Shown in pieces: positions 9,772 to 17,590 of a DNA stretch of 36,544 nucleotides. A program made the position numbers and the translations under genes. This DNA comes from Chloroflexota bacterium. GTDB taxonomy: Bacteria > Chloroflexota > Dehalococcoidia > Lucifugimonadales > UBA3495. Within the stretch, counting starts at the first letter, position 1. Every line of letters starts with the position of its first letter. The DNA lies in the NCBI GenBank assembly GCA_009840135.1, contig VXOH01000010.1, positions 1,515 to 38,058 of the forward strand. Reading direction: 5' to 3'. The notes beneath the pieces were generated by a model. That model worked only from the letters and a program-made list of their open reading frames with translations. It was not told the DNA's origin and did not search any database.

Positions 9772-10268
9772 ATGACCCTGATCCTTGACGCGGACGCCCT
9801 GATCAAGTTAAACCGAATAGGAGCTTTAGACTTAGTGGCCTCAAACAGCGAGTGTATAATTCCTGGTGCGGTGTATCAGGAAGCGGTCGCAGATGCCCGT
9901 GTTGCAGGCTACCTTGATTCAGATGCTATTGACCTGGTGGTGCGGCGGCATATTCGGGTAGAGACTACTTCTGACCTGGAACAGGTGGGCGTGCCAAACC
10001 ACTTCGGCGCGGGGGAGAAACAAGTTCTGGCCCTTGCAATGCGGGATCCTCAGGAATCTGTGGTGGTCAGCGATGATCAAGTCTTCGTAAACTTAGTGCG
10101 CCAACTGGAAGTACGGTTCTAATCGCCGATAGAGTTATTCCCAATGCTGTTACGAGAAGGGTAATCCCGATTAGTCGCGCCAGGCAATTTATCAGGCAGT
10201 TTCGTACCCATACTTCCGATCGGAACTACATCGCCGCACTTTCAAGTCTAAGCGACATGGAGCAATAA
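9772..10268 (+). pseudogene. PIN-like domain protein with apparent 1-nt frameshift near 10119
   Basis: Open frame 9772-10122 has PIN motifs (MTLILDADALIKLNRIG; VVVSDDQVFVNL). A frame offset by 1 nt continues from 10119 as LIADRVIPNAVTRRVIPISRARQFIRQFRTHTSDRNYIAALSSLSDMEQ* and ends at 10268, 2 nt before the next ATG. Confidence 0.6.
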
Positions 10269-10270
10269 TC

Positions 10271-10588
10271 ATGCTACAACCTGAAGGTGAGCGAGTGTCC
10301 GTCGTCGCGCCGAATCCGCTGCTCCATATAGCGGAACTGGTAGCAACCGAACGTGACCAGAATTATGCCAGCATTTTCGTCGAATGGATGAGGGCGGGCG
10401 CAGAAAATACGGTTATCGAACTGCTTAACGAGGGAAGAATAAGCAAGGGCTTTGCAGTAGAGGCCTTGGGCACAACATATTTTGGACTTGATGAACTACT
10501 GAAAGCCAGGGACATACGCCTGGGTTTAACGGATGAGCAGTTGTGGGAGTCCCGGGAGACGGGTAGACTCCCGGGGATTCTGAAATAG
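10271..10588 (+). CDS. Small protein, possible UPF0175-like/antitoxin partner
   Basis: 105 aa; VIELLNEGRISKGFAVEALGTTYFGLDELLKARDIRLGLT resembles a short helical antitoxin-type motif; 2-nt gap to the preceding PIN frame. Confidence 0.5.
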   Translation: MLQPEGERVSVVAPNPLLHIAELVATERDQNYASIFVEWMRAGAENTVIELLNEGRISKGFAVEALGTTYFGLDELLKARDIRLGLTDEQLWESRETGRLPGILK

Positions 10589-10734
10589 AGGTGCGCCGAT
10601 TAGAGCAGGTTTTCTACTTGTTCCTCGCAGGCTGAACGTATATTCAGCGTTTGAAGCAACGACGCCCCCAAGAGATTGGGGGCGTCTTGCCGGGTTGAAA
10701 AGTCGCGTATTTGAGAACCTGGGGCTGCCTTCCG

Positions 10735-13191
10735 TCACTCACACTTGTTCCACCCGCAGGAGATGCACATCAGGCAGCCCTCCTGGTAGATGACCGGGGT
10801 GTTGCAGTCAGGGCATTTGCGGGCGGTGGGGGCGACGACGCCGTTTCCATTGCCATTGCCATTGCCGTTGTAGTACATGGGCTCCGGGATGAACTGCATC
10901 TGCACTGCCTTGGATTCGGCCGGCTCCTTCTCTCCGGCGTTGCCGTCGATAAAGCGCTGCAGGGCCAGGGCCACTGCGTCCGGGGCCGAGCGGACCAGGG
11001 TGCCCTCGTCCCAGAAGGGGCAGCAGGTGATTCCCTTAAGTTGCTCCACCACGTCCTCGGCGGCAACGCCCGAGCGCAGGGCCAGGGACGCCAGCCGGGA
11101 AATGGCTTCCAGCTGGGCCGAGTCACAGCCGCCGGCCTTGCCCAGGGTGCTGAAAACCTCAAAGGGTTTGCCCTCTTCCTGGAAGTTGATGGTCACGTAC
11201 ATGTTGCCGTGTCCGGTGTGGACCCGCTCGGTTACGCCCTTGATCTGCCGGGGCCTTTCCCTGGGAACCCGCACCGTGGGCTGGGCCACATCCTCACTAC
11301 TTGACGATGCCTGGGAGCCCGTATCGCCGGTGCTCAGTACCTGGCCTTCCTTGCTGCCGTCACGGTAAACGGTAATGCCCTTGCAGCCTGTCTCGTAGGC
11401 CAGGCGGTAGGCTTCGGCCACGTCTTCAACGGAGGCGCTGTTGGGGAAGTTGATGGTCTTGGACACCGAGTTGTCGGTGTATGTCTGGAAGGCAGCCTGC
11501 ATGCGCACGTGCCATTCCGGGGTGATGTCATGGGAGGTACGGAATACGTCCTTTACCCATTCGGGTACGTCCAGGTCGTGCAGGGTACCGCTCCGGGCCA
11601 GCTGCTCCATCAGTTCCTGGGAGTAGAAGCCCTCGTGGTGGGCCACGGCCTCGAAATAGGGATTGCCCTCCACCAGGCGGGTGTTGTCCATGACATTGCG
11701 AACGTAAGAGAGGGCGAACAGGGGCTCAATGCCGCTGGAGGCGCCGGAAATGATGCTGATGGTGCCGGTAGGCGCAATGGTGACGGGCGCCGAATTGCGC
11801 ATCCGCCGGACGTTGCCGGGCTGGTTGTAAACGCTGCCCTCCCAGGAAGGGAAGGTGCCGCGCTTTTCGGACAGCGCCATCGAAGCCTTGTAGGTCTCAT
11901 CCTGGATTCGGCGCATGACCTGCGCGCCCAGGGCCAGGGCCTCTTCCGAATCGTAGCGAACGCCCAGCTGTACCAGCAGGTCGGAAAAGCCCATGATGCC
12001 CATGCCGATGCGCCGGGTCTTCTTGCTCATGTTCTCGATTTCTTCGAGGGGGTAGTCGTTCATGTCAATGACGTTGTCCAGCATGTGGGTGCCCACATGC
12101 ACTGCCTGGGCCAGCCGGTCCCAGTCCATTACAACGTCATCCTCGGTGTACTTAACCATGCGGGCCACATTGAGGGACCCCAGGTTGCAGGACTCGAAGG
12201 GAAGCAGAGGCTGTTCACCGCAGGGATTGGTGCTTTCGATCCGGCCCAACTGCGGGTTGGGATTGTCCCGGTTGATACGGTCCAGGAAAACAATGCCCGG
12301 GTCGCCGGTCTGCCAGGCCATGCGGGTCAACTGGTCGAACACCTCGCGGGCGTTGAGCTGGCCGGTGATTTCGCCGGTGCGGGGATTGACCAGGTCATAG
12401 GCCTGGTCCTGCTCCACCCGCTGCATGAACTCCTCGGTAACGGCGACGGAAATATTGAAATTGACCAGGTGCGCGCCGTCTTCCTTGGAGTGAATAAATC
12501 TAAGGATATCGGGGTGGTCCACGTTGAGGATGCCCATGTTGGCCCCGCGGCGGGTGCCGCCCTGCTTGACCACGTCGGTGGCCGCGTCAAAGGCGTTGAT
12601 AAAGCTGACCGGACCGGAGGCCACGCCTCCGGTGGAGCCCACCACGTCACCCTCGGGCCGCAGCCGGGAGAAGGAAAACCCGGTGCCGCCACCACTCTTG
12701 TGAATCAGGGCCGTTTCTCTGACCCTTTCAAAAATGGAATCCAGGGAATCGTCCACAGGCAGGACGAAGCAGGCGGAAAGCTGCTGCAATTCCCGGCCGG
12801 CGTTCATCAAGGTTGGCGAGTTGGGCATGAACTCCAACCGGCGCATGACGTTATAGAATTCCTGCTCGGTAACTTGGCGGTCATCTTCCGATGACGTGTA
12901 ATTGAGGTCTGCCATGGACAGGTTGCGCGCCACCCGGCGGAACATGCCGTCGGGGTCTTCCAGGACATTGCCCTCCCGGTCCTTGGACAGGTACCGCCGC
13001 CGGAGCACGACCTCGGAATTTTCGGTCAACTCCGTGGAGCGGCTGTTAATTTGCTGCGCGATGCCGGCGGCGACTACGGCTTCCCTTATGCGGCGCCTGG
13101 CTTCATCTATTGAGATCTCTATACTGCTTTGAACTGTTGCCATCTTTCTCCCTTCCCCCTCAAGCCACTGCTCATATGCTTGCTGTTTCAC
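10735..13191 (-). CDS. nrdJ: Adenosylcobalamin-dependent (class II) ribonucleoside-diphosphate reductase
   Basis: FMPNSPTLMNAGRELQQLSACFVLPV; GGTGFSFSRLRPEGD; STNPCGEQPLLPFESCNLGSLN; SAPVTIAPTGTISIISGASSGIEP; C-terminal CPDCNTPVIYQEGCLMCISCGWNKCE Zn-ribbon. Confidence 0.97.
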   Translation of the reverse strand: MKQQAYEQWLEGEGRKMATVQSSIEISIDEARRRIREAVVAAGIAQQINSRSTELTENSEVVLRRRYLSKDREGNVLEDPDGMFRRVARNLSMADLNYTSSEDDRQVTEQEFYNVMRRLEFMPNSPTLMNAGRELQQLSACFVLPVDDSLDSIFERVRETALIHKSGGGTGFSFSRLRPEGDVVGSTGGVASGPVSFINAFDAATDVVKQGGTRRGANMGILNVDHPDILRFIHSKEDGAHLVNFNISVAVTEEFMQRVEQDQAYDLVNPRTGEITGQLNAREVFDQLTRMAWQTGDPGIVFLDRINRDNPNPQLGRIESTNPCGEQPLLPFESCNLGSLNVARMVKYTEDDVVMDWDRLAQAVHVGTHMLDNVIDMNDYPLEEIENMSKKTRRIGMGIMGFSDLLVQLGVRYDSEEALALGAQVMRRIQDETYKASMALSEKRGTFPSWEGSVYNQPGNVRRMRNSAPVTIAPTGTISIISGASSGIEPLFALSYVRNVMDNTRLVEGNPYFEAVAHHEGFYSQELMEQLARSGTLHDLDVPEWVKDVFRTSHDITPEWHVRMQAAFQTYTDNSVSKTINFPNSASVEDVAEAYRLAYETGCKGITVYRDGSKEGQVLSTGDTGSQASSSSEDVAQPTVRVPRERPRQIKGVTERVHTGHGNMYVTINFQEEGKPFEVFSTLGKAGGCDSAQLEAISRLASLALRSGVAAEDVVEQLKGITCCPFWDEGTLVRSAPDAVALALQRFIDGNAGEKEPAESKAVQMQFIPEPMYYNGNGNGNGNGVVAPTARKCPDCNTPVIYQEGCLMCISCGWNKCE

Positions 13192-13219
13192 CTCGGTAGC
13201 TAATCCCAGTTTCGGGCAG

Positions 13220-13681
13220 CTATTTCATTCTCCCGGCCAGCGCCAAATCGAAGGTAGTGCCCCAGTGGAAGTACATCTCGGGGACCATGCGCACCGGGCG
13301 TGCTATTCGCGCCGCCAATCGCCCCACCAACCCGGCCAGCAGGGGCCTGGCGACAGACCTGCGTTCCAGCGCGGCAATTATCGGCCGGGACATTGCCGCC
13401 ACGGGTCCCGCCACCGCTCGCTGGATGATGCCTGATTTCAGCTGGGACCCCCTGCTGGAAAGGCACTGCTGAACCGAATCTGCCAGGTCTTTCAGGGCGC
13501 CGTAGGCCAGCCGGTGGCCGGAGACCACCTCGATGGTCAACCATTCCTGATCGGTCCAGCACCTTTCCACCGGGAAGTTACGGGCCAATTCCTCTGTAAG
13601 CTGGCTCTCCTGCCCCTGCGGCAAGGGCTGGCATTGAACGTGGACCAGGTATTTGGTTTGTTCGTTCATTTGATACTTCAC
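13220..13681 (-). CDS. Hypothetical protein immediately upstream of nrdJ
   Basis: 153-aa ORF, same strand and short gap to nrdJ; start may be internal MNEQTKYLV; family not recognised. Confidence 0.6.
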   Translation of the reverse strand: MKYQMNEQTKYLVHVQCQPLPQGQESQLTEELARNFPVERCWTDQEWLTIEVVSGHRLAYGALKDLADSVQQCLSSRGSQLKSGIIQRAVAGPVAAMSRPIIAALERRSVARPLLAGLVGRLAARIARPVRMVPEMYFHWGTTFDLALAGRMK

Positions 13682-13957
13682 CGTTAATAGTTGAATATTT
13701 CAGGTAGAGACTATTGAATTCCGTCAATTTCCAGGTAAATCCGGGGCATTTATCGCCAGGTTATCGCTTCTCTATTTCCCCAGATAAGGTCAAATTTTCC
13801 GCTCTGCGTGAAGATGTCCGGCCTCCCAGGCTGCCAGGACAACGCCACGCCATCATCTTCACCAGTATCGAATTCACCGGTATCGAAGATGCGCCCCCGG
13901 GCGCTGTAGATTTCCCGTGGCTACTTCGGGCACTCAGGGCCCTTTGGCCCTGGATGG

Positions 13958-14029
13958 TTAATCGGGGTCATCACCGCCGCCGCCACCGCCACTACCACAG
14001 CAATATTGGAGACTGGCCTCACGGGTCAT
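13958..14029 (-). CDS. Candidate 23-aa Cys-Cys/Gly-rich small protein
   Basis: ATG at 14029 translates as MTREASLQYCCGSGGGGGGDDPD*; GGAGAGGAG Shine-Dalgarno-like sequence 7 nt upstream of the ATG; not in the supplied ORF track because of length. Confidence 0.45.
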   Translation of the reverse strand: MTREASLQYCCGSGGGGGGDDPD

Positions 14030-14229
14030 CCCAAGGCTCCTCTCCAAGTTGTAACACATTTGTTCCAAAAAAACACTGGCCAACTGTCAGTGACCCGACC
14101 GACTCGTCAACGACTGCCGGAGAAGCTGCGACATGGTGCGCGCAGCGAAACTTAACCTTGCTGACTGATGGAATCTCTTTGACCAAGTTTCTCTTATTTC
14201 CTTTAGGGTCCTCAAAGTCGCATCGGGCG

Positions 14230-14275
14230 ATTTAAGACCGGGCATCTGGAACGGTAGGCTCCGTCGCCCGGTCTC
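14230..14275. terminator. Stem-loop, possible terminator for the 92-aa ORF
   Basis: GACCGGGC ... GCCCGGTC arms with an internal ACGG/CCGT pair, directly downstream (minus strand) of the 14291 stop. Confidence 0.45.
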
Positions 14276-14290
14276 GCCGGGTGTTGCGTT

Positions 14291-14569
14291 CTAGGCGTAG
14301 TCCAGGTCGTCCAGGTCCATGGGCATGGCAAACCAGCAAGCTACCAGGCTGGCGCGGACCTCGCGGTCAATATCGTCCTGCAGGTCCGCTATCGGGTTGG
14401 CGAATTTCTCGTCCAAAAGATCCAGAGAGTCCGTATCCAAAGAATCCATATTCGACTCAGCAACTTCCTCAGGCAATGGCAACCTGAGCAACAAGTCCTC
14501 CAATTCATGGACCCGGGTGTTGTGGCTCAACAGCCGGGTGAGGGCAGAATATTGAGCGTGACTGGGCAT
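14291..14569 (-). CDS. Hypothetical acidic small protein
   Basis: 92-aa ORF between nrdR and nrdJ on the same strand; Leu/Asp-rich; family not recognised. Confidence 0.5.
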   Translation of the reverse strand: MPSHAQYSALTRLLSHNTRVHELEDLLLRLPLPEEVAESNMDSLDTDSLDLLDEKFANPIADLQDDIDREVRASLVACWFAMPMDLDDLDYA

Positions 14570-14776
14570 GGAAAAACTCCTTAGTATTCCGGCCCCGCCC
14601 GTTCGAAGGGGCAGGTGGGTTGATTTACGGTCAACCTATCGTTTCGGGTCCCTGCCGGCTATTTGCCGATTCCGGTAGTCGCTGCCGGGCTATTCGTCCA
14701 GTTCCGCTGGCGAGCCGGAGGTTCCTGCAATTTCCGACCCTGTTGCATTTTCCTGGAGCGGCTCCTGGACCGAATC

Positions 14777-15442
14777 CTAGGCCGATTCCTGGACCGAATC
14801 CTGACCTGGCATTTGGACTAGATCCCTTTCTGGTTTCTGCCCTGGTTTCTGCCCTGGTTCTTGGTCCGGTTCGGGCTTCGGTTCGAGATCTGGGGCTGCC
14901 ACTTCCCGGGCAGTTTGCCTGTTTCCCGTGGCTCCCCTCGTCACCCTGCGACGCTGCCGGCTGGGTCCCGGTTCAATGTGCGGGAGAGTAAGCTGAGTAC
15001 CGCGTCCCTCTCGCAAGTCCTTAACCGCCTGTTCGAAGCTGTCAATGTCCTGGAAATCCCGGTAAACACTGGCCCAACGGATGTAGGCCACCCGATCCAG
15101 GTTCTTCAACTGCTCCATCACCGCTTCGCCAATGTGGCTGGCGGCCACCTCACCCTGCCCCTGTAATTCTCCTTCTATATCCTCCACAAGTTTATCTATA
15201 GCGTGGGCCGGTACAGGACGCTTGGCGCATGCCTTCCGGATTCCGCTGGCCAACTTTTCCCGGTCGAACTCTTCCCGGCGACTGTCCCGTTTAATTACCA
15301 TGGGGACGGAGGTATGGATTCGCTCGTAGGTTGTGAACCTGCGCTGGCAATCCAGGCATTCCCTGCGCCGCCGGATGCCGTTCTGCACGGTTCTTGAGTC
15401 GGTTACCTTTGAATCAGCGGAACCACAGTAGGGACACTGCAT
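14777..15442 (-). CDS. nrdR: Transcriptional repressor NrdR with low-complexity C-terminal extension
   Basis: MQCPYCGSADSKVTDSRTVQNGIRRRRECLDCQRRFTTYERI Zn-finger and ATP-cone; start taken at MQCPYC (15442) rather than the ORF-track Met at 15538. Confidence 0.95.
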   Translation of the reverse strand: MQCPYCGSADSKVTDSRTVQNGIRRRRECLDCQRRFTTYERIHTSVPMVIKRDSRREEFDREKLASGIRKACAKRPVPAHAIDKLVEDIEGELQGQGEVAASHIGEAVMEQLKNLDRVAYIRWASVYRDFQDIDSFEQAVKDLREGRGTQLTLPHIEPGPSRQRRRVTRGATGNRQTAREVAAPDLEPKPEPDQEPGQKPGQKPERDLVQMPGQDSVQESA

Positions 15443-15561
15443 ATCCCTGTCCGTTTTCTTAAACTTTTTTGAGAACTTTTTTAGAAATACTTTATCTTGT
15501 ATTTCTCCGTCCGTCCGGTACCAATTATAGTAGCCCAAATCTCCGTCTTTTGGTAGGCCGG

Positions 15562-15591
15562 ATTCTATTCTCCCCCGAAAACTTTAGTCAA
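15562..15591 (-). promoter_or_regulatory. Candidate sigma-70-type promoter for nrdR
   Basis: Minus strand TTGACT-N18-TAGAAT, upstream of the nrdR start at 15442. Confidence 0.4.
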
Positions 15592-15939
15592 GGAATTTTG
15601 ATGCCGGAAAATCGAGTTTTGCGCGATTTTCCTGAAGTTTTCGGTTGGTGGCGCTTTCCGGTATTGGCTGGCTTGCGCCTTGTTTCCCTAGGGAGAGGAT
15701 AGCCATTGTCAACGGGCAAAGGAAAGAAAGAGGGCAATACACCTTGGGTACCGAAGTTTTCGTCCAGGTGAAACGAAGGCTTCGGCGAGGGGCGCCGGGA
15801 GTTCGTGGGTGGGGCGAAGAAAGTGTAGAAACGAGGTGGAATGGGGATACCGGATACCGGGCCGGCGGGGTCCCCGTGGCGTGTCCGCCGGCGGTGACAG
15901 AGAGGGCAAATGGAATGGCTGAAGATACTCAGAATGAAG

Positions 15940-15978
15940 GGGAAAAGAAGGAGGCCGACCCGTGTAACGGGCCGGCCT
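15940..15978 (-). terminator. Candidate rho-independent terminator downstream of ftsZ
   Basis: Minus strand GGCCGGCCCG-TTACA-CGGGTCGGCC (one non-WC pair) followed by TCCTTCTTTTCC. Confidence 0.55.
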
Positions 15979-16286
15979 AAAGCAGGTTCTCGGCGCTCAA
16001 ATGCTCAGCGATACGAATAATATGTACTACTGCTACAAGCCTCCGAGAATATTCCTCCAATTTAGGAACCGGGTAAAGGTTATCAATTCCCTGTTTGAGT
16101 CGGCAAGGGGAAAGCTTGCCGGTTTTCCTCGTTTTTGAATCTTTTCTGTCCCGCGGTTAGCGGGGCTTTCCCCTTTGCCAGAATCTGGGCCACCGGGACC
16201 TGCGTTCCTCCTGACGGGCCAACTCATCCAGTTCCCGCGCGTGGCCTACCGAGTGGCCGGGGGCATGGTCATCCCCGGCCTCCGGG

Positions 16287-17459
16287 TTATCGAAAAAATC
16301 CCCGTCGGCTCCCGCCGGACTGGCGCCGAAGAAAGCTGGGGACATCCAGGTCGTCCAGGCTATCCTGCGGGATGTCCTGCAACAACTGCTGCAGCTCCGC
16401 TTCCCGCTGTCGCTGGCTGTCCTGGATTACCGGGAAGGCCGCGGCCACCATGGTCATCTTCACCTCGTCTTCCAGGCGCGGGTCGCGGCTGGTGCCGAAG
16501 ATGATGTTGGCCTCGGGATCGGCCATCTCTTCCAGCACCGCGGCGGCGTCCTGCACCTCCTGAAGGGACAGGTTGGTACCGCCGGTGATTACGAAGAGAA
16601 TCCGCTTGGCTCCATCCATGGCGATGTCCAGCAATGGGCTGCGAGTTGCCATCTTGGCGGCATCAACGGCCCGCTTCTCTCCCTTGCCCCGGCCGATGGC
16701 CAGCCACGCCGGGCCGGCGTTGGCGAGGATGGTCTTCACGTCGGCAAAGTCAACATTGATCTCGCCGGGAACGGTTACCACCTCGGCGATGGCCTGAACC
16801 CCCTGGTGAAGCACCGAGTCGGCCATTTCCAGGGCGTCTTCCCAGGTAAAGGTCTGGTCCTTCTCGTTATTCAACTCCAGGAGCCTGTCGTTGGGAATGA
16901 CAATCACCGTGTCGGCATGGTCCTTGAGCCGTTCGATGCCTTCATCGGCGTTCTTGCGCCTGGCCGCCGCCTCGAAGGAGAAGGGCCTGCTTACAACGGC
17001 CACAGTCAATGCGCCGGATTCCTTGGCTATCTGGCAGACCACCGGGGCTGCGCCGGTGCCGGTACCGCCGCCCATGCCCACGGCGACGAACACCATGTCG
17101 GCCCCTTCCACAGCCTTTTCAATTTCGGGGCGGGATTCCTCTGCCGCCTGCCTTCCCAGTTCGGGCTGGGCGCCGGAGCCGAGGCCGCGGGTCAGGTTCT
17201 GCCCGAGGGCAATGCGATGGGAAACGTCGCACCGGAAAAGATGCTGCGCATCGGTATTAAGAGCGTAATACTCAACAACAGGCAGCTTATCCTTGTACAT
17301 CCGGCTTACCGCGTTGCTGCCGCCTCCGCCTACTCCCAGGACCTTGATGAGGGGTACACCCCGGGCTATTTCCGGCATGGAATTGTAGGTTTCGCTGTTG
17401 TCTCTGCCGGGTTCCCAGGACGCTGAGTTTCCAAACACCATAATATCTCTCCTCTGCAA
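16287..17459 (-). CDS. ftsZ: Cell division GTPase FtsZ
   Basis: IKVLGVGGGGSNAVSRM; VFVAVGMGGGTGTGAAPVV; FILANAG-type region; C-terminal DDLDVPSFLRR peptide; start probably MVFGNS. Confidence 0.97.
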   Translation of the reverse strand: MQRRDIMVFGNSASWEPGRDNSETYNSMPEIARGVPLIKVLGVGGGGSNAVSRMYKDKLPVVEYYALNTDAQHLFRCDVSHRIALGQNLTRGLGSGAQPELGRQAAEESRPEIEKAVEGADMVFVAVGMGGGTGTGAAPVVCQIAKESGALTVAVVSRPFSFEAAARRKNADEGIERLKDHADTVIVIPNDRLLELNNEKDQTFTWEDALEMADSVLHQGVQAIAEVVTVPGEINVDFADVKTILANAGPAWLAIGRGKGEKRAVDAAKMATRSPLLDIAMDGAKRILFVITGGTNLSLQEVQDAAAVLEEMADPEANIIFGTSRDPRLEDEVKMTMVAAAFPVIQDSQRQREAELQQLLQDIPQDSLDDLDVPSFLRRQSGGSRRGFFR

Positions 17460-17590
17460 ACCAATTGGTCAGAATAGATTGAACTTGTCCTGTTTCCTTG
17501 CGGTCGCCTTCCTGGGCGCCTGAAACTTTCGTCGCCCCGCGGATAGTGGAGGCAGGCTCGGACCGCTCGGGCCCACCCTCCTAACTTTCC

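Noticed and set aside
11509-12894. 461-aa plus-strand ORF
   Set aside because: Antisense shadow of nrdJ caused by high GC; His/Gly/Val-rich with no recognisable domain.
14030-14230. Possible cobalamin riboswitch upstream of the nrdJ region
   Set aside because: Looked for the B12-box pattern because NrdJ is B12-dependent; no recognisable conserved box found.
13714-14235. 173-aa plus-strand ORF in the nrdR-nrdJ gap
   Set aside because: Low-plausibility composition (RRHHRRRHRHYH, Ser/Pro-rich) and opposite to all neighbours; the minus-strand mini-ORF has better start signals.
15645-15980. 111-aa plus-strand ORF
   Set aside because: Spans the hairpin-rich interval and terminator; no recognisable domain and no clear ribosome-binding site.
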